A DNA stretch of 64,000 nt from Anaerobranca californiensis DSM 14826 (GCF_900142275.1 NZ_FRAI01000005.1:124001-188000), one strand, 5' to 3'. Positions 37,040 through 45,730 are shown, counted from the stretch's first letter. The notes: a model not told the origin generated them from the letters alone. Program-made: numbers and translations.

Positions 37040-37761
37040 CTTAAAGTAAAATCAAAAACATCTTCCATAGTATAAAAATTAGGGGGTACATTTACTATAA
37101 ACTTACAAGCTGTTAATGCTCCACTGGCAAAAACCCCTCTATCATGGGCTTCATGACAAAGTTTTATAGTTTCTAAAGGCCCAATAAATTGAGCTTCATG
37201 ATAACCTACTATATTACCACCCCTGATAGCATGAACTCCTATTTCTCCTTTTTCCCTAACCTCTTCACCTACCCGTCCGTGCTTAAGTTTAGTGTCATAT
37301 CCTAAACCTTTTTGGATAAAGTCAATTAAAGTTTTGGCACTTCCAGAAGGAGAATCTTTTTTTTGGTTATGGTGAGCTTCTATAATTTCTATATCTGTTT
37401 GTCCACCAATAATTTGAGCTGTAATTTCTGCCAATTTAAATAATAAATTCATACCTATAGACATATTTGAAGCTTGTAAGATTGGTATTTTTTTTGAACT
37501 TTTATAAATTTCATTTTGTTGATCATTGGTAAAGTTAGTAGTCCCAATGACAAGGGGTATATTTTTTCTTATACAATAATCTAAGGTTTTGAAAATTGCT
37601 TGTGGCCGCGAAAAAGTAATTACTACATTGTATTGAGTATATTCTTCCATATGTAATTCTTCAGAACTAATCCCTTTAACTTTTGTAAAAAAGGAATCTT
37701 CTAAAGCTAATTCAAAGGTTTTTTGACCCATTTTCCCTGTACTTAAGATTAATAAATCCAT
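37027..37761 (-). CDS. dapB: DapB, 4-hydroxy-tetrahydrodipicolinate reductase
   Basis: DapB makes tetrahydrodipicolinate on the lysine and diaminopimelate pathway. The 244-residue product has the family's substrate motif HHNQKKDSPSGSAKTL near residue 135 and the VIGTTNFT region near 80. The N-terminal nucleotide-binding loop reads LSTGKMGQ instead of the usual GAxGRMG, so the glycine-rich motif is degenerate. No other lysine genes are close. The ATG at 37761 is used because AAAGGAAG lies seven bases before it; an upstream ATG overlaps yraN. Overall call is good, substrate or cofactor details less so. Confidence 0.88.
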   Translation of the reverse strand: MDLLILSTGKMGQKTFELALEDSFFTKVKGISSEELHMEEYTQYNVVITFSRPQAIFKTLDYCIRKNIPLVIGTTNFTNDQQNEIYKSSKKIPILQASNMSIGMNLLFKLAEITAQIIGGQTDIEIIEAHHNQKKDSPSGSAKTLIDFIQKGLGYDTKLKHGRVGEEVREKGEIGVHAIRGGNIVGYHEAQFIGPLETIKLCHEAHDRGVFASGALTACKFIVNVPPNFYTMEDVFDFTLRKRS

Positions 37762-37784
37762 AAAACAACTTCCTTTCTTATAAA

Positions 37785-38135
37785 TTACAACGTACAATTT
37801 TTAATCCAATTGATAAAATACTCTTTACCTTGAATATATATTCCTACACAATCAATTCTAAAGGGTTTACTGATCTTTTCTTTAATGAGATAATATTGAG
37901 CTAATTTGACTAATTTATTTAACTTTTTCTTGTCTATTCCTTCTAACGGATCACCAAACTTTAAATTAGTTCTAGTTTTAACTTCACAGAATACTATAGT
38001 TTCTTCATCTTGTAAAATTAAATCTATCTCTCCTAATTTACATCTAAAATTTTTTCTAATAAAAATAAGTCCTTGACTTTGTAAATATTGTGAAGCTAAA
38101 TCTTCCCCTTTTTTAGCTAATTGTTGTTTATTCAT
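37785..38135 (-). CDS. yraN: YraN/UPF0102 family endonuclease-like protein
   Basis: This 116-residue protein belongs to the UPF0102 (YraN) family, which has a PD-(D/E)XK nuclease fold but no settled function. The signature is clear: KKGEDLASQYLQSQG at the start, then GEIDLILQDEETIVFCEVKTR with the D, E and K active-site residues, then KLNKLVKLAQYYL. The ATG at 38135 overlaps the HD-GYP gene by 8 bases. It lies close to rnhB, a common neighbourhood in Firmicutes. Confidence 0.93.
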   Translation of the reverse strand: MNKQQLAKKGEDLASQYLQSQGLIFIRKNFRCKLGEIDLILQDEETIVFCEVKTRTNLKFGDPLEGIDKKKLNKLVKLAQYYLIKEKISKPFRIDCVGIYIQGKEYFINWIKNCTL

Positions 38136-39195
38136 AAATAACTTCCTCAATAAATAACTCAGGATATTCCCCTAAATCTAAAATTTGATAAGAATCCCTT
38201 TCTAATACCTTAATTATAGGAGTTAATGGATTTTGGCCTTGACCTATTACCACTCCCACTTCTCCACTGTTGAGTTTTACTTTATACCCTAATGGGTAAA
38301 TTATAATGGTTTGTAAAAACTTTTCAATATACTCCTGTGGAAAGAGATTCCCACTGCTAGATTGTAAAATTTCTATAGTGTCCTTTATTGAAAAACGAGG
38401 TCTATATGGCTTTTCTGCCGTTAAAGCATCAAACATATCTGCTATTCCCACAATATAACCAAAGGGATGAATGGCATCTCCTTTTAACTTCCTGGGATAA
38501 CCACTACTCTTCAGCCTTTCGTGATGTTGTAAGGCTACATGGGCAGATAATAGTGGTAATTTACCAGCAGTTTTCATGATCTCAAAACCTAAAATAGTAT
38601 GGGCAGTTACCTTTTCAAATTCATCTTGGGACAAAATCCCTGGCTTATTTATAATGCTGATAGGAATTTTGGTTTTACCTATATCATGTAGCAATGCCCC
38701 TAAACCTAGTTGAAAAAGCTGGGTTCTGGTGAATTTCAAGGTATGACCTATAATTAATGAATAGATACACACATTTATACTGTGCTGATAGGTATAATTA
38801 TCTAATAATTTAAGTTCAGCAAAACTAGCTAGGATAAGGTTATTTTCCATTAGTTCATCAATTATATTATTAACAATGAAATTTAATCTATCCAAACTCA
38901 GGTTTTCTCTAGTATGCCTTTGTACTCCATCTATGATAATATTTTTCAGTGAACCTTTTTTAACTGTTTTTATAGCTTCATTTAAATTATCTTCACTAAT
39001 AATTTCGTGAATACTTAAATATGGCAAATTCTTATCTTCTATATAAACAAAAGCTATCCCTAAGTGAGGTAATTTGTTTTTTATATTCTCAGTTATCCTT
39101 GTACCTTTAGCCAATAAAATGGAACCACTAGAACTTTTTACGGAATTTGCCAATATATCTCCTTCTTTTAAGAGATTTACTGCCACTCTTCTCAT
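38128..39195 (-). CDS. HD-GYP domain protein (probable cyclic-di-GMP phosphodiesterase)
   Basis: HD-GYP domains hydrolyse cyclic di-GMP. The 355-residue product has an N-terminal region of about 110 residues of unknown role and then a full HD-GYP domain: the HD pair in ALLHDIGKTKIP near residue 165, HHERLKSSGYP near 220 (GYP intact), and IADMFDALTAEKPYRP near 250. No membrane segment is seen. In a flagellated cell it may link c-di-GMP to motility, but it lies in the rnhB-yraN cluster and not in the flagellar operon, so this is inference. Confidence 0.92.
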   Translation of the reverse strand: MRRVAVNLLKEGDILANSVKSSSGSILLAKGTRITENIKNKLPHLGIAFVYIEDKNLPYLSIHEIISEDNLNEAIKTVKKGSLKNIIIDGVQRHTRENLSLDRLNFIVNNIIDELMENNLILASFAELKLLDNYTYQHSINVCIYSLIIGHTLKFTRTQLFQLGLGALLHDIGKTKIPISIINKPGILSQDEFEKVTAHTILGFEIMKTAGKLPLLSAHVALQHHERLKSSGYPRKLKGDAIHPFGYIVGIADMFDALTAEKPYRPRFSIKDTIEILQSSSGNLFPQEYIEKFLQTIIIYPLGYKVKLNSGEVGVVIGQGQNPLTPIIKVLERDSYQILDLGEYPELFIEEVIYE

Positions 39196-39197
39196 AA

Positions 39198-39962
39198 TTA
39201 AATTCCTCCTAAACTTTCTTTTACCCCTTTAAAAGTAATCCTATGAACAGGAGAAGGACCATATTTTTTCAATGCCCAATAATGTTCTTCTGTAGGATAT
39301 CCTTTATTTTTTGCAAAGTTATACATTGGGTATTTGTTATGTAAAGTTAACATATAATTATCCCTATACACCTTTGCTATTATTGCCGCAGCTGCTATAG
39401 AACCCACTTTTTCATCACCTTTAACTACTGGTATTTGCTCAGCAGGATAATCAATGGTAAAATTTCCGTCAATTAATAAAACATCTACGGCTTGTCCTAG
39501 ACCTTTTACAGCATTAACCATTGCCAACTTAGTAGCATTTAAAATATTTATTTGATCAATCATTTTGTTATCTATCAAACTAATATTATAAAACAATCCT
39601 TGTTCCTTAATCTTACTAGCTAGAAGTTCTTTGACCTGTTCTCCTAACTTTTTGGAATCTTTTAATCCATAAAGATCAGGTATTTCTCTAAAGGCAACTG
39701 CTGCTGCCACAACAGGCCCTGCCAATGGCCCTCTCCCCACTTCATCTACACCTATAACTGTTAATCCTTTTTCCCAATACCTTTTCTCATAACTCCAAAG
39801 TTGTTCATAGAAAACCCTTTCTTGTATTTCTCTTTTAATTTTATTTGCTAATACTTTTAATCCTTTACGTCCATCAGCTAATAAAATATTGATTAATTCT
39901 TGATTTTTTTCTTGATTATTTACAAATTGTTGAACTTCTTTTACGGTTAAATTTTGCAGCAT
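39198..39962 (-). CDS. rnhB: RnhB, ribonuclease HII
   Basis: RNase HII removes ribonucleotides from DNA and RNA-DNA hybrids. The 254-residue protein carries the signature VIGVDEVGRGPLAGPVVAAA near residue 73 with the Asp-Glu pair, the third acidic residue in LLIDGNFTI, and the C-terminal YPTEEHYWALKKYGPSPVHR. A helical N-terminal extension of about 65 residues is the Gram-positive form. In the gap upstream a weak promoter with a short 15-base spacer (TTGTCA, TATAAT) can be seen. Confidence 0.97.
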   Translation of the reverse strand: MLQNLTVKEVQQFVNNQEKNQELINILLADGRKGLKVLANKIKREIQERVFYEQLWSYEKRYWEKGLTVIGVDEVGRGPLAGPVVAAAVAFREIPDLYGLKDSKKLGEQVKELLASKIKEQGLFYNISLIDNKMIDQINILNATKLAMVNAVKGLGQAVDVLLIDGNFTIDYPAEQIPVVKGDEKVGSIAAAAIIAKVYRDNYMLTLHNKYPMYNFAKNKGYPTEEHYWALKKYGPSPVHRITFKGVKESLGGI

Positions 39963-40017
39963 TTTACCACCCCAATTATATAATTCTAGTTAATTTGACA
40001 AAATCCCTGCTTTATTA

Positions 40018-40046
40018 TAAAAAGATTTAAAGCGCCTACGGCGCTT
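40018..40046 (-). terminator. Terminator after rbgA
   Basis: AAGCGCC (40030-40036), loop TAC and GGCGCTT (40040-40046) form a compact GC-rich stem. On the minus strand it is followed by a T-rich stretch ending in CTTTTTA. It contains the rbgA stop codon and separates rbgA from rnhB. Confidence 0.75.
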
Positions 40047-40887
40047 AAGATAATAAATCTAATGTTATTCTTCCTAATTTACCCTGTCTAAACTCTCTAA
40101 CTAAACTTTGGGCACCTTTCAGATAATCTACAATATTACCTTGTTTTAAAAACCCTCTTTTTTCCGAAAGAGCTATTAAATATTCAGGGGCAGTTATATT
40201 TTCTGGTACTCCATATCGCTTATTTAACAAACCTGGATAATTGTCCATTAAAAATTCAATCAAACGATAGGCCATATCTTCGAAATTGACAATTTCGTCT
40301 CTAATGGCTCCCGTTACTGCCAATTTAAAACCTACCATTTCATCATCAAATTTAGGCCATAATACTCCTGGAGTATCCATCATTTCTAAGTTATTTCCAG
40401 TTTTTATCCATTGCTTATTTTTTGTAACACCTGGTTTATCACCTGTTTGAGCCACACTTCTATTAGCTAACTTATTAATTAATGTTGATTTTCCTACATT
40501 TGGAATTCCAAGGATCATCATCCGTGTAGGACGATTAATCCTTCCTTTAAGTAATTGATGCTGATGTTTTTGGACACCTATTTCTTTAGCTAAAGATAAG
40601 ACTTTTTTTAGCCCAGTACCTTTAATCAAATCAACTTCTACACATTTTATATTATTTTTTGTAAAATAGTTAATCCATAAATTAGTCTTTTCCTTATCTG
40701 CCAAATCACATTTAGATAATAAAATTATTCTTGGTTTTTGCCCAACTATTTCATCAATATCAGGATTTCTACTACTTAAAGGTATCCTAGCATCTAAAAG
40801 TTCTAACACTAAATCTACTAATTTCAAATTTTCTTTAATCAATTTTTTAGCCTTTACCATATGACCTGGATACCACTGATATTGCAC
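40045..40887 (-). CDS. rbgA: RbgA (YlqF), ribosome biogenesis GTPase
   Basis: RbgA is needed for late 50S subunit assembly. The 280-residue protein is a circularly permuted GTPase: the G4 motif (LLSKCDLAD near residue 56) precedes the G1 loop (GIPNVGKSTLIN near 127) and G3 (DTPGVLWP near 170). It starts WYPGHMVKAKKLI, the typical opening. It is 18 bases downstream of lepB, as in B. subtilis. Confidence 0.97.
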   Translation of the reverse strand: MQYQWYPGHMVKAKKLIKENLKLVDLVLELLDARIPLSSRNPDIDEIVGQKPRIILLSKCDLADKEKTNLWINYFTKNNIKCVEVDLIKGTGLKKVLSLAKEIGVQKHQHQLLKGRINRPTRMMILGIPNVGKSTLINKLANRSVAQTGDKPGVTKNKQWIKTGNNLEMMDTPGVLWPKFDDEMVGFKLAVTGAIRDEIVNFEDMAYRLIEFLMDNYPGLLNKRYGVPENITAPEYLIALSEKRGFLKQGNIVDYLKGAQSLVREFRQGKLGRITLDLLS

Positions 40888-40905
40888 TTTTTCTCACCTC
40901 ATCCA

Positions 40906-41415
40906 TTAATTAAAATATGTAAACTCACTTAATGGCCAATATCTTAAAAAGGCCTTTCCTCTAATTTTCCCTATATCAATAAATCCTACCTGAGAATTTC
41001 TGCTATCTATACTATTACTTCTATTGTCACCTAAAACGAAAACTTTATCATCAGGTACCACTACTGGCCCAAAACCATTATCACTTTTAAAAAGTATGTA
41101 ATCTTCATGTACCTCTTGATCATTTAAAAATAACCTACCATCTATTATTTCCACTTTATCCCCTGGCAAACCAATTACCCTTTTTATGAGAATTCTGTTT
41201 TCATCATTAGGTAAAGGAAAGACTATTATTTCCCCCCGTTTAGGTGTTTTAAACCTATAGGATATTTTATTAACTAGGACCCTTTGTTGATTAGCTAAGG
41301 TAGGTTGCATTGAACTTCCATCCACAATAAAACTTTCCATAATAAAAGACCTAATTATTAAAGCTAACAATACAGCAATTATTATAGATTTTATCCATTC
41401 TTTCAATTCTTTCAT
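40906..41415 (-). CDS. lepB: LepB, type I signal peptidase
   Basis: Signal peptidase I removes signal peptides after Sec export. The 169-residue product has an N-terminal membrane anchor (about 8-28), the catalytic serine in DGSSMQPTL near residue 34, the general-base lysine in ILIKRVIGLPGD near 78, and the C-terminal LGDNRSNSIDSR motif. It follows the rplS terminator and precedes rbgA, the conserved Gram-positive order. Confidence 0.97.
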   Translation of the reverse strand: MKELKEWIKSIIIAVLLALIIRSFIMESFIVDGSSMQPTLANQQRVLVNKISYRFKTPKRGEIIVFPLPNDENRILIKRVIGLPGDKVEIIDGRLFLNDQEVHEDYILFKSDNGFGPVVVPDDKVFVLGDNRSNSIDSRNSQVGFIDIGKIRGKAFLRYWPLSEFTYFN

Positions 41416-41450
41416 TTTGCCTCACTCCCATAGGCCAAATTTATATATAG

Positions 41451-41477
41451 AAAAAGGGCTGACGAGAACAGCCCCTT
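41451..41477 (-). terminator. Terminator after rplS
   Basis: On the minus strand AAGGGGCTG pairs with CAGCCCTT around a 7-base loop and is followed by TTTC. It lies between the rplS stop (41481) and lepB, which starts only 36 bases beyond, so lepB is served by readthrough or by an unseen promoter. Confidence 0.82.
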
Positions 41478-41480
41478 ATC

Positions 41481-41825
41481 TTAATTTTTAATTTCTTTAA
41501 TCCTTGCTGCTTTACCGGTAAGATTACGTAAGTAATAGAGCTTAGCCCTTCTAACTTTACCGATACGTATAACTTCAATTTTATCAATTTTAGGAGAATG
41601 AATTGGGAAAGTTCTTTCCACACCAACGCCATAAGAGATTCTTCTTACAGTAAAAGTTTCTCTTATACCGCTTCCTTTACGTTTAATTACAACACCTTCA
41701 AAAACCTGGATTCTTTCCCTTTGTCCCTCAATAACTTTAACGTGAACCCTTACAGTATCACCAGCTTTAAATTGAGGAATATCGGACTTCATTTGTTCTT
41801 TTTCCAATTCCTTGATTATTTCCAT
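41481..41825 (-). CDS. rplS: Ribosomal protein L19 (bL19)
   Basis: L19 lies at the interface of the ribosomal subunits. The 114-residue product has the family pattern: [19 protein letters not shown] near residue 20, [16 protein letters not shown] and [17 protein letters not shown]. It is preceded by its own promoter and a structured leader. Length is normal. Confidence 0.98.
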   Translation of the reverse strand: MEIIKELEKEQMKSDIPQFKAGDTVRVHVKVIEGQRERIQVFEGVVIKRKGSGIRETFTVRRISYGVGVERTFPIHSPKIDKIEVIRIGKVRRAKLYYLRNLTGKAARIKEIKN

Positions 41826-41840
41826 GTAAATTCCCTCCTT

Positions 41841-41889
41841 CCATCCTAGATGTTCTTACACTATATTTTAAGTGCAGAGGACCATCCGT
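41841..41889 (-). promoter_or_regulatory. Candidate L19 leader RNA element
   Basis: The rplS 5' leader contains ACGGATGGTCCTCTGCAC, then GTGTAAGAACATC and TAGGATGG, which resembles the L19 leader motif of low-GC Gram-positives as I remember it. A helix TGCACT/AGTGTA is enclosed by GATG/CATC. It lies between a good promoter and the ribosome site, as expected for ribosomal-protein autoregulation. Confidence 0.6.
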
Positions 41890-41901
41890 AATACCCATAT
41901 T

Positions 41902-41930
41902 ATTTTATCATAGTTTAACAATTAATACAA
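41902..41930 (-). promoter_or_regulatory. rplS promoter
   Basis: On the minus strand TTGTAT (41925-41930) and TAAAAT (41902-41907) are 17 bases apart. The site begins right at the trmD stop codon and would start transcription at the top of the leader element. Confidence 0.65.
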
Positions 41931-41931
41931 A

Positions 41932-42639
41932 CTATTCTTTAGTATTTATATTAATTTTTTCTTGATATTTCTTATAGAGATCTGGTCTCTTTTTCTTAGT
42001 AATTTCAATAGATTTTTCTAAACGCCATTTTTCAATTTCTCCATGATTCCCTGAAAGGAGGACTGGTGGAACCTGCATTCCCCGATATTCTTTAGGTCTA
42101 GTGTAATGGGGATGCTCCAACAGGCCATTTTGGAAAGAATCATTTTTATGGGATTCTTCCTTACCTATACTGCCCGGTAATAATCTCACCACTGCATCGG
42201 TTATTACCATGGCTGGTAGTTCTCCTCCAGTCAGTACATAATCTCCAATGGATATCTCCCTAGGATTAAAATATTCATATACCCTATAGTCGATTCCTTC
42301 ATAATGTCCACAAATAAATATTAGATGTTCCTTTTGAGCTAATTCTTCTGCAATACTTTGAGTAAATTGTTCTCCTTGGGGTGTTAATAAAATTATTTCT
42401 GTTTTCTCATTGTAACCAATAGATTCCAAGGCATCAAAAATAGGTTCTGGTTTCATAACCATGCCGGCACCACCACCATAAGGGTAATCATCAACTTTTT
42501 TATGTTTATTTTTACTATAATCCCTTATATTGTGGATGGCAATATGAACTATACCATTTTCCTGAGCCCTCTTTATAATACTAGTATCTAAAGGACCTGA
42601 AAACATTTCTGGGAAAATGGATAAAATATCTATTTTCAT
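41932..42639 (-). CDS. trmD: TrmD, tRNA (m1G37) methyltransferase
   Basis: TrmD methylates G37 of tRNA and prevents frameshifting. The 235-residue SPOUT enzyme has [16 protein letters not shown] at the start, [15 protein letters not shown] near residue 55, [10 protein letters not shown] near 110, and the knot motif [16 protein letters not shown]. It overlaps rimM by 4 bases (ATGA type), in the standard rpsP-khpA-rimM-trmD-rplS order. Confidence 0.98.
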   Translation of the reverse strand: MKIDILSIFPEMFSGPLDTSIIKRAQENGIVHIAIHNIRDYSKNKHKKVDDYPYGGGAGMVMKPEPIFDALESIGYNEKTEIILLTPQGEQFTQSIAEELAQKEHLIFICGHYEGIDYRVYEYFNPREISIGDYVLTGGELPAMVITDAVVRLLPGSIGKEESHKNDSFQNGLLEHPHYTRPKEYRGMQVPPVLLSGNHGEIEKWRLEKSIEITKKKRPDLYKKYQEKININTKE

Positions 42640-43130
42640 TCTAATAACCCCGCAATAGGTGTTATAGTGATTTTTTTACTTTCGATATCAACAGAAGAAA
42701 TAACTGATTCAATAGCTGGTATTAAATATTCTTTATTTTCTCCTTTAACTACATAAACATCATTACTACCAGTGGAAAAAACTGAAGTTACTACACCTAT
42801 TAAATTATCACTATCGTCATAAACCTCACAATCAATTATATCAAAAATATAATATTCCCCTTCTTCTAATGGAACTAATTGTTCTTTATCAATTTCTAAA
42901 TATTTATCTTTAAATTTTAAAATATCATTTATATTATCAAACCCTGCAAATTTCAATATAAATAAATTTTTCTGAGGTCTGCTTCTTTCAATAGTTAATT
43001 GTTCTTCACCTAAGTATACTTTATTTCCTTTATTAAATCTAGCTGGAAAGTCTGTCAAAGGATATACCTTTACTTCCCCTTTTACTCCGTGGGTAGATGT
43101 GATTTTTCCTACTTTTATTCTCTTTTCCAT
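42636..43130 (-). CDS. rimM: RimM, 16S rRNA processing protein
   Basis: RimM assists maturation of the 30S head with S19. The 164-residue product has the N-terminal barrel ([20 protein letters not shown]) and the C-terminal PRC-like domain ([16 protein letters not shown], then [10 protein letters not shown]). Length and motifs are normal, and it lies between khpA and trmD. Confidence 0.97.
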   Translation of the reverse strand: MEKRIKVGKITSTHGVKGEVKVYPLTDFPARFNKGNKVYLGEEQLTIERSRPQKNLFILKFAGFDNINDILKFKDKYLEIDKEQLVPLEEGEYYIFDIIDCEVYDDSDNLIGVVTSVFSTGSNDVYVVKGENKEYLIPAIESVISSVDIESKKITITPIAGLLE

Positions 43131-43170
43131 ATTTTCACCATCTTTTAGATTTTAGGGTTAGAGAAAAACT

Positions 43171-43401
43171 CTAACCCAAAATATCAAGTACTACATCTAA
43201 ATTGTTTTTGGCTGCGGCAGCATTGACTACAGTACGAAGGGCTTTAGCTATTCTACCGCTCTTACCAATTACTTTTCCCATATCCTCTTGAGCCACTTTA
43301 AGCTCTATGATAATAGTTTTATCCCTTTTCTTTTCGGTAACTATTACATCTTCTGGTTTATCCACTAAGGATTTTGCCACAAATTCTACTAGCTCTCTCA
43401 T
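43171..43401 (-). CDS. khpA: KhpA, KH-domain RNA-binding protein
   Basis: KhpA (YlqC) is a small KH protein that works with KhpB as an RNA chaperone in Gram-positives. The 76-residue product is one KH domain with the GXXG loop GKSGRI near residue 46 and the YlqC-type opening RELVEFVAKSLVDKPEDV. It lies between rpsP and rimM, its usual site. Confidence 0.96.
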   Translation of the reverse strand: MRELVEFVAKSLVDKPEDVIVTEKKRDKTIIIELKVAQEDMGKVIGKSGRIAKALRTVVNAAAAKNNLDVVLDILG

Positions 43402-43419
43402 TATAAGACCTCCTCTGGT

Positions 43420-43668
43420 CTACTTTTGTAGAGCACCAGCATTTTTTAGCAATGATTTAACAGTATCTGAAGGCTGAGCTCCTTTTTTTAACCATTCTTG
43501 AGCTTTTTCTACATTGACTTTAACTACAGCAGGCTCAGTAAGGGGGTTGTAGTAACCAATTTCTTCAATAAAACGGCCATCCCTTGGTGAACGGGAATCG
43601 GCTACAACTATTCTATAAAAAGGTCTTTTTTTAGAACCCATTCTTCTTAAACGAATTTTTACTGCCAT
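43420..43668 (-). CDS. rpsP: Ribosomal protein S16 (bS16)
   Basis: S16 is a small-subunit assembly protein. The 82-residue product has the signature [20 protein letters not shown] near the start and [13 protein letters not shown]. It follows ffh after a 76-base gap containing an AAAGGAGGTGAA ribosome site; no clear promoter was found, so it is probably read from ffh. Confidence 0.98.
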   Translation of the reverse strand: MAVKIRLRRMGSKKRPFYRIVVADSRSPRDGRFIEEIGYYNPLTEPAVVKVNVEKAQEWLKKGAQPSDTVKSLLKNAGALQK

Positions 43669-43744
43669 TTATTTCACCTCCTTTACAAAATCAAGATCTT
43701 TATCAATTTAACCATATTTCCGTTATTTACTAGACGTTATTTAC

Positions 43745-45076
43745 TTAGAAAAATGGAAAAGGTTTTTTTCCTTTTTTCATACTTTTTTCTAGAGAACTGA
43801 ATTGTTTCATCATTTTTTGCATTTGTTCAAATTGCTTAAGTAAACGATTGACATCTTGAATCTTTGTACCTGATCCAGCTGCAATCCTCTTTCTTCTACT
43901 GCCATTAATTATACTGGGATTTGCCCTTTCTCCTTTGGTCATTGAACTAATTATCGCTTCAATTTTAACCAGTTCTTTATTATCTACAGATAAGCCCTTT
44001 AATTTTCCTCCACCCATACCAGGGAGCATGCCTAAAATTTGATCTAAAGGACCCATCTGTTTTATTTGTTGTAGTTGTTCTACAAAGTCATCTAAGGTAA
44101 ATTGTTGTGTCTGAAGTTTTTTTTGTAAATCCTTTGCTTTTTCTAAATCTATTGCTGCTTCCGCTTTCTCTATTAATGTTAAAACATCTCCCATCCCTAA
44201 AATCCTTGAAGCCATCCTATCGGGATGGAAAACATCTAAATCTTCAATTTTTTCTCCAATACCTACTAGCTTTATAGGTTTCCCTGTTACAGCCTTTATA
44301 GAAAGGGCTGCACCACCTCTAGTATCACCATCTAATTTAGTTAAAATTACACCGGTTATATCTAGTTTTTCATTAAATGATTTAGCTACATTAACTGCAT
44401 CTTGCCCTGTCATGGCATCTACTACTAACAAAATTTCATCAGGATTGGCGACTTTAACTATTCCCTCTAATTCATCCATTAACCTTTCATCTATGTGTAA
44501 TCTACCGGCAGTGTCAAAAATAACTAAATCATACCCGTTTTTCTTAGCATGTTCTAATCCAAGTTTACAAATATCTACAGGAGAATTTTTATCTCCCATA
44601 GTAAAAACTTCTACTCCAAGTTGTTCTCCAAGGACTTGTAATTGTTTAATTGCAGCAGGTCGATATATATCTGCAGCAACTAATAAAGGCTTTTTGTTTT
44701 TCTTCTTATACCTCAAAGCCAGTTTTGCTGCCATAGTAGTTTTCCCTGCACCTTGCAAACCAACTAACATTACTACACCGGGAGTTTTCTTAAACACCAA
44801 TTCACTTTTGGTACCTCCCATCAATTCTTGGAGTTCATCCCTAACTATTTTTATTACTTGCTGTCCAGGTGTTAAACTTTGAAGTATCTCTTGTCCAACA
44901 CTTTTTTCCCTTACCTTGTTAATGAAATCTTTTACTACTTGAAAATTTACATCAGCTTCTAAAAGGGCAATTCTTACTTCTCTCATAGCTTCTTTAATAT
45001 CTGATTCAGTAAGTTTACCTTTTCCCTTTAGTTTTTTAAAAACATCCTGTAATCTATCAGAAAGATTTTGGAACAT
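43745..45076 (-). CDS. ffh: Ffh (SRP54), signal recognition particle GTPase
   Basis: Ffh binds SRP RNA and signal sequences and delivers ribosomes to FtsY. The 443-residue protein has the N domain, the G domain with GLQGAGKTTMAAKLA near residue 107, DTAGRLHIDE near 188 and TKLDGD near 246, and the methionine-rich M domain at the C-terminus (QMGPLDQILGMLPGMGG, then QMQKMMKQF). It is 8 bases after ylxM. The SRP RNA gene is not in the window. Confidence 0.98.
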   Translation of the reverse strand: MFQNLSDRLQDVFKKLKGKGKLTESDIKEAMREVRIALLEADVNFQVVKDFINKVREKSVGQEILQSLTPGQQVIKIVRDELQELMGGTKSELVFKKTPGVVMLVGLQGAGKTTMAAKLALRYKKKNKKPLLVAADIYRPAAIKQLQVLGEQLGVEVFTMGDKNSPVDICKLGLEHAKKNGYDLVIFDTAGRLHIDERLMDELEGIVKVANPDEILLVVDAMTGQDAVNVAKSFNEKLDITGVILTKLDGDTRGGAALSIKAVTGKPIKLVGIGEKIEDLDVFHPDRMASRILGMGDVLTLIEKAEAAIDLEKAKDLQKKLQTQQFTLDDFVEQLQQIKQMGPLDQILGMLPGMGGGKLKGLSVDNKELVKIEAIISSMTKGERANPSIINGSRRKRIAAGSGTKIQDVNRLLKQFEQMQKMMKQFSSLEKSMKKGKKPFPFF

Positions 45077-45084
45077 TTAGTAAT

Positions 45085-45414
45085 TCACCTCATATTCTCT
45101 TTAAGGATTTCTAACAATCCTTTAATCCCGTTAAAATCCTTTTTTTCTATAGCTAGCTCCATTTTCCTTATAAGTTCATAATTTTCCTTCTTCTGCTTTT
45201 GTATTTGGAGAACTCTTTCATAATTTTCTAATAAATGGGCAACCCTTTTTAATGTATCATAAACTGCTTGACGGGATATTTCTTCTTCTTCGGCTATCTC
45301 ACCTAAAGATAAATCCTCATGATAATATAATTCAAAAATCCTTTTTTGCTTTGTCGTTAATAATTGACCATATATATCAAATAATTCGTTTAAATGAGTG
45401 ATTTTTTCTAACAT
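45085..45414 (-). CDS. ylxM: YlxM, SRP-associated HTH protein
   Basis: YlxM is a small helix-turn-helix protein encoded before ffh in Gram-positives; in Streptococcus it modulates SRP GTPase activity. The 109-residue product has LTTKQKRIFELYYHEDLSLG near residue 20 and the helix-turn-helix region EEISRQAVYDTLKRVAHLL near 45, followed by a coiled-coil tail. It starts the ylxM-ffh operon and has a good promoter upstream. Confidence 0.95.
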   Translation of the reverse strand: MLEKITHLNELFDIYGQLLTTKQKRIFELYYHEDLSLGEIAEEEEISRQAVYDTLKRVAHLLENYERVLQIQKQKKENYELIRKMELAIEKKDFNGIKGLLEILKENMR

Positions 45415-45450
45415 ATAATCACTCCTGTGTTAAGTTATTTTCCTTTACAT

Positions 45451-45479
45451 ATTCTAATACAAAATTTGTACATTGTCAA
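45451..45479 (-). promoter_or_regulatory. Promoter of the ylxM-ffh operon
   Basis: On the minus strand a perfect TTGACA (45474-45479) and TAGAAT (45451-45456) are 17 bases apart, 37 bases before ylxM. The rest of the 45415-45573 gap is AT-rich; a weak plus-strand -10 (TATTAT) lies near 45520. Confidence 0.82.
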
Positions 45480-45573
45480 ATATTAATTTAACTTTTTCAA
45501 ATTATTATTGGAAAGTATTATTAGCATGTTAGTTCTGCAAATTACAAATAATAAATTTAAAGGAGGTGAAATG

Positions 45574-45678
45574 ATGAATAAATCACCTAAAGATATTTTT
45601 AATTCACAAAAATTTCAGGAAGAACTTTCCCAAGAACTTGGTATCCCAATAAAGAAAAAGGATTCCAACAAGAAATAA
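45574..45678 (+). CDS. 34-residue protein, possible minor SASP-like peptide
   Basis: A short gene with a near-perfect ribosome site (AAAGGAGGTGA, 7 bases before the ATG at 45574; a second ATG lies at 45571) and a terminator right after it. The peptide is polar and basic at its end: it begins MNKSPKDIF and ends KKKDSNKK. Its middle, FQEELSQELGIPI, resembles the first helix of alpha/beta-type spore proteins (YEIASELGL in the SASP genes of this window). That may be chance. It sits alone on the plus strand between ylxM and the sigma factor gene. No function is claimed. Confidence 0.68.
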   Translation: MNKSPKDIFNSQKFQEELSQELGIPIKKKDSNKK

Positions 45679-45685
45679 TCCCGTA

Positions 45686-45723
45686 TAAAAAAGTCAAGGC
45701 CCATTGAGGGCATTGACTTTTTC
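45686..45723. terminator. Bidirectional terminator between the 34-residue gene and the ECF sigma gene
   Basis: AAAAAGTCAAGGCCC (45689-45703 region) pairs with GGGCATTGACTTTTT with one mismatch around a short loop. A-runs and T-runs flank it on both strands, so it can stop transcripts from either side. Confidence 0.88.
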
Positions 45724-45730
45724 TATTAAT

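Noticed and set aside
44412-44882. A 156-codon plus-strand frame inside ffh
   Set aside because: Antisense to the Ffh G domain; no ribosome site and no family pattern.
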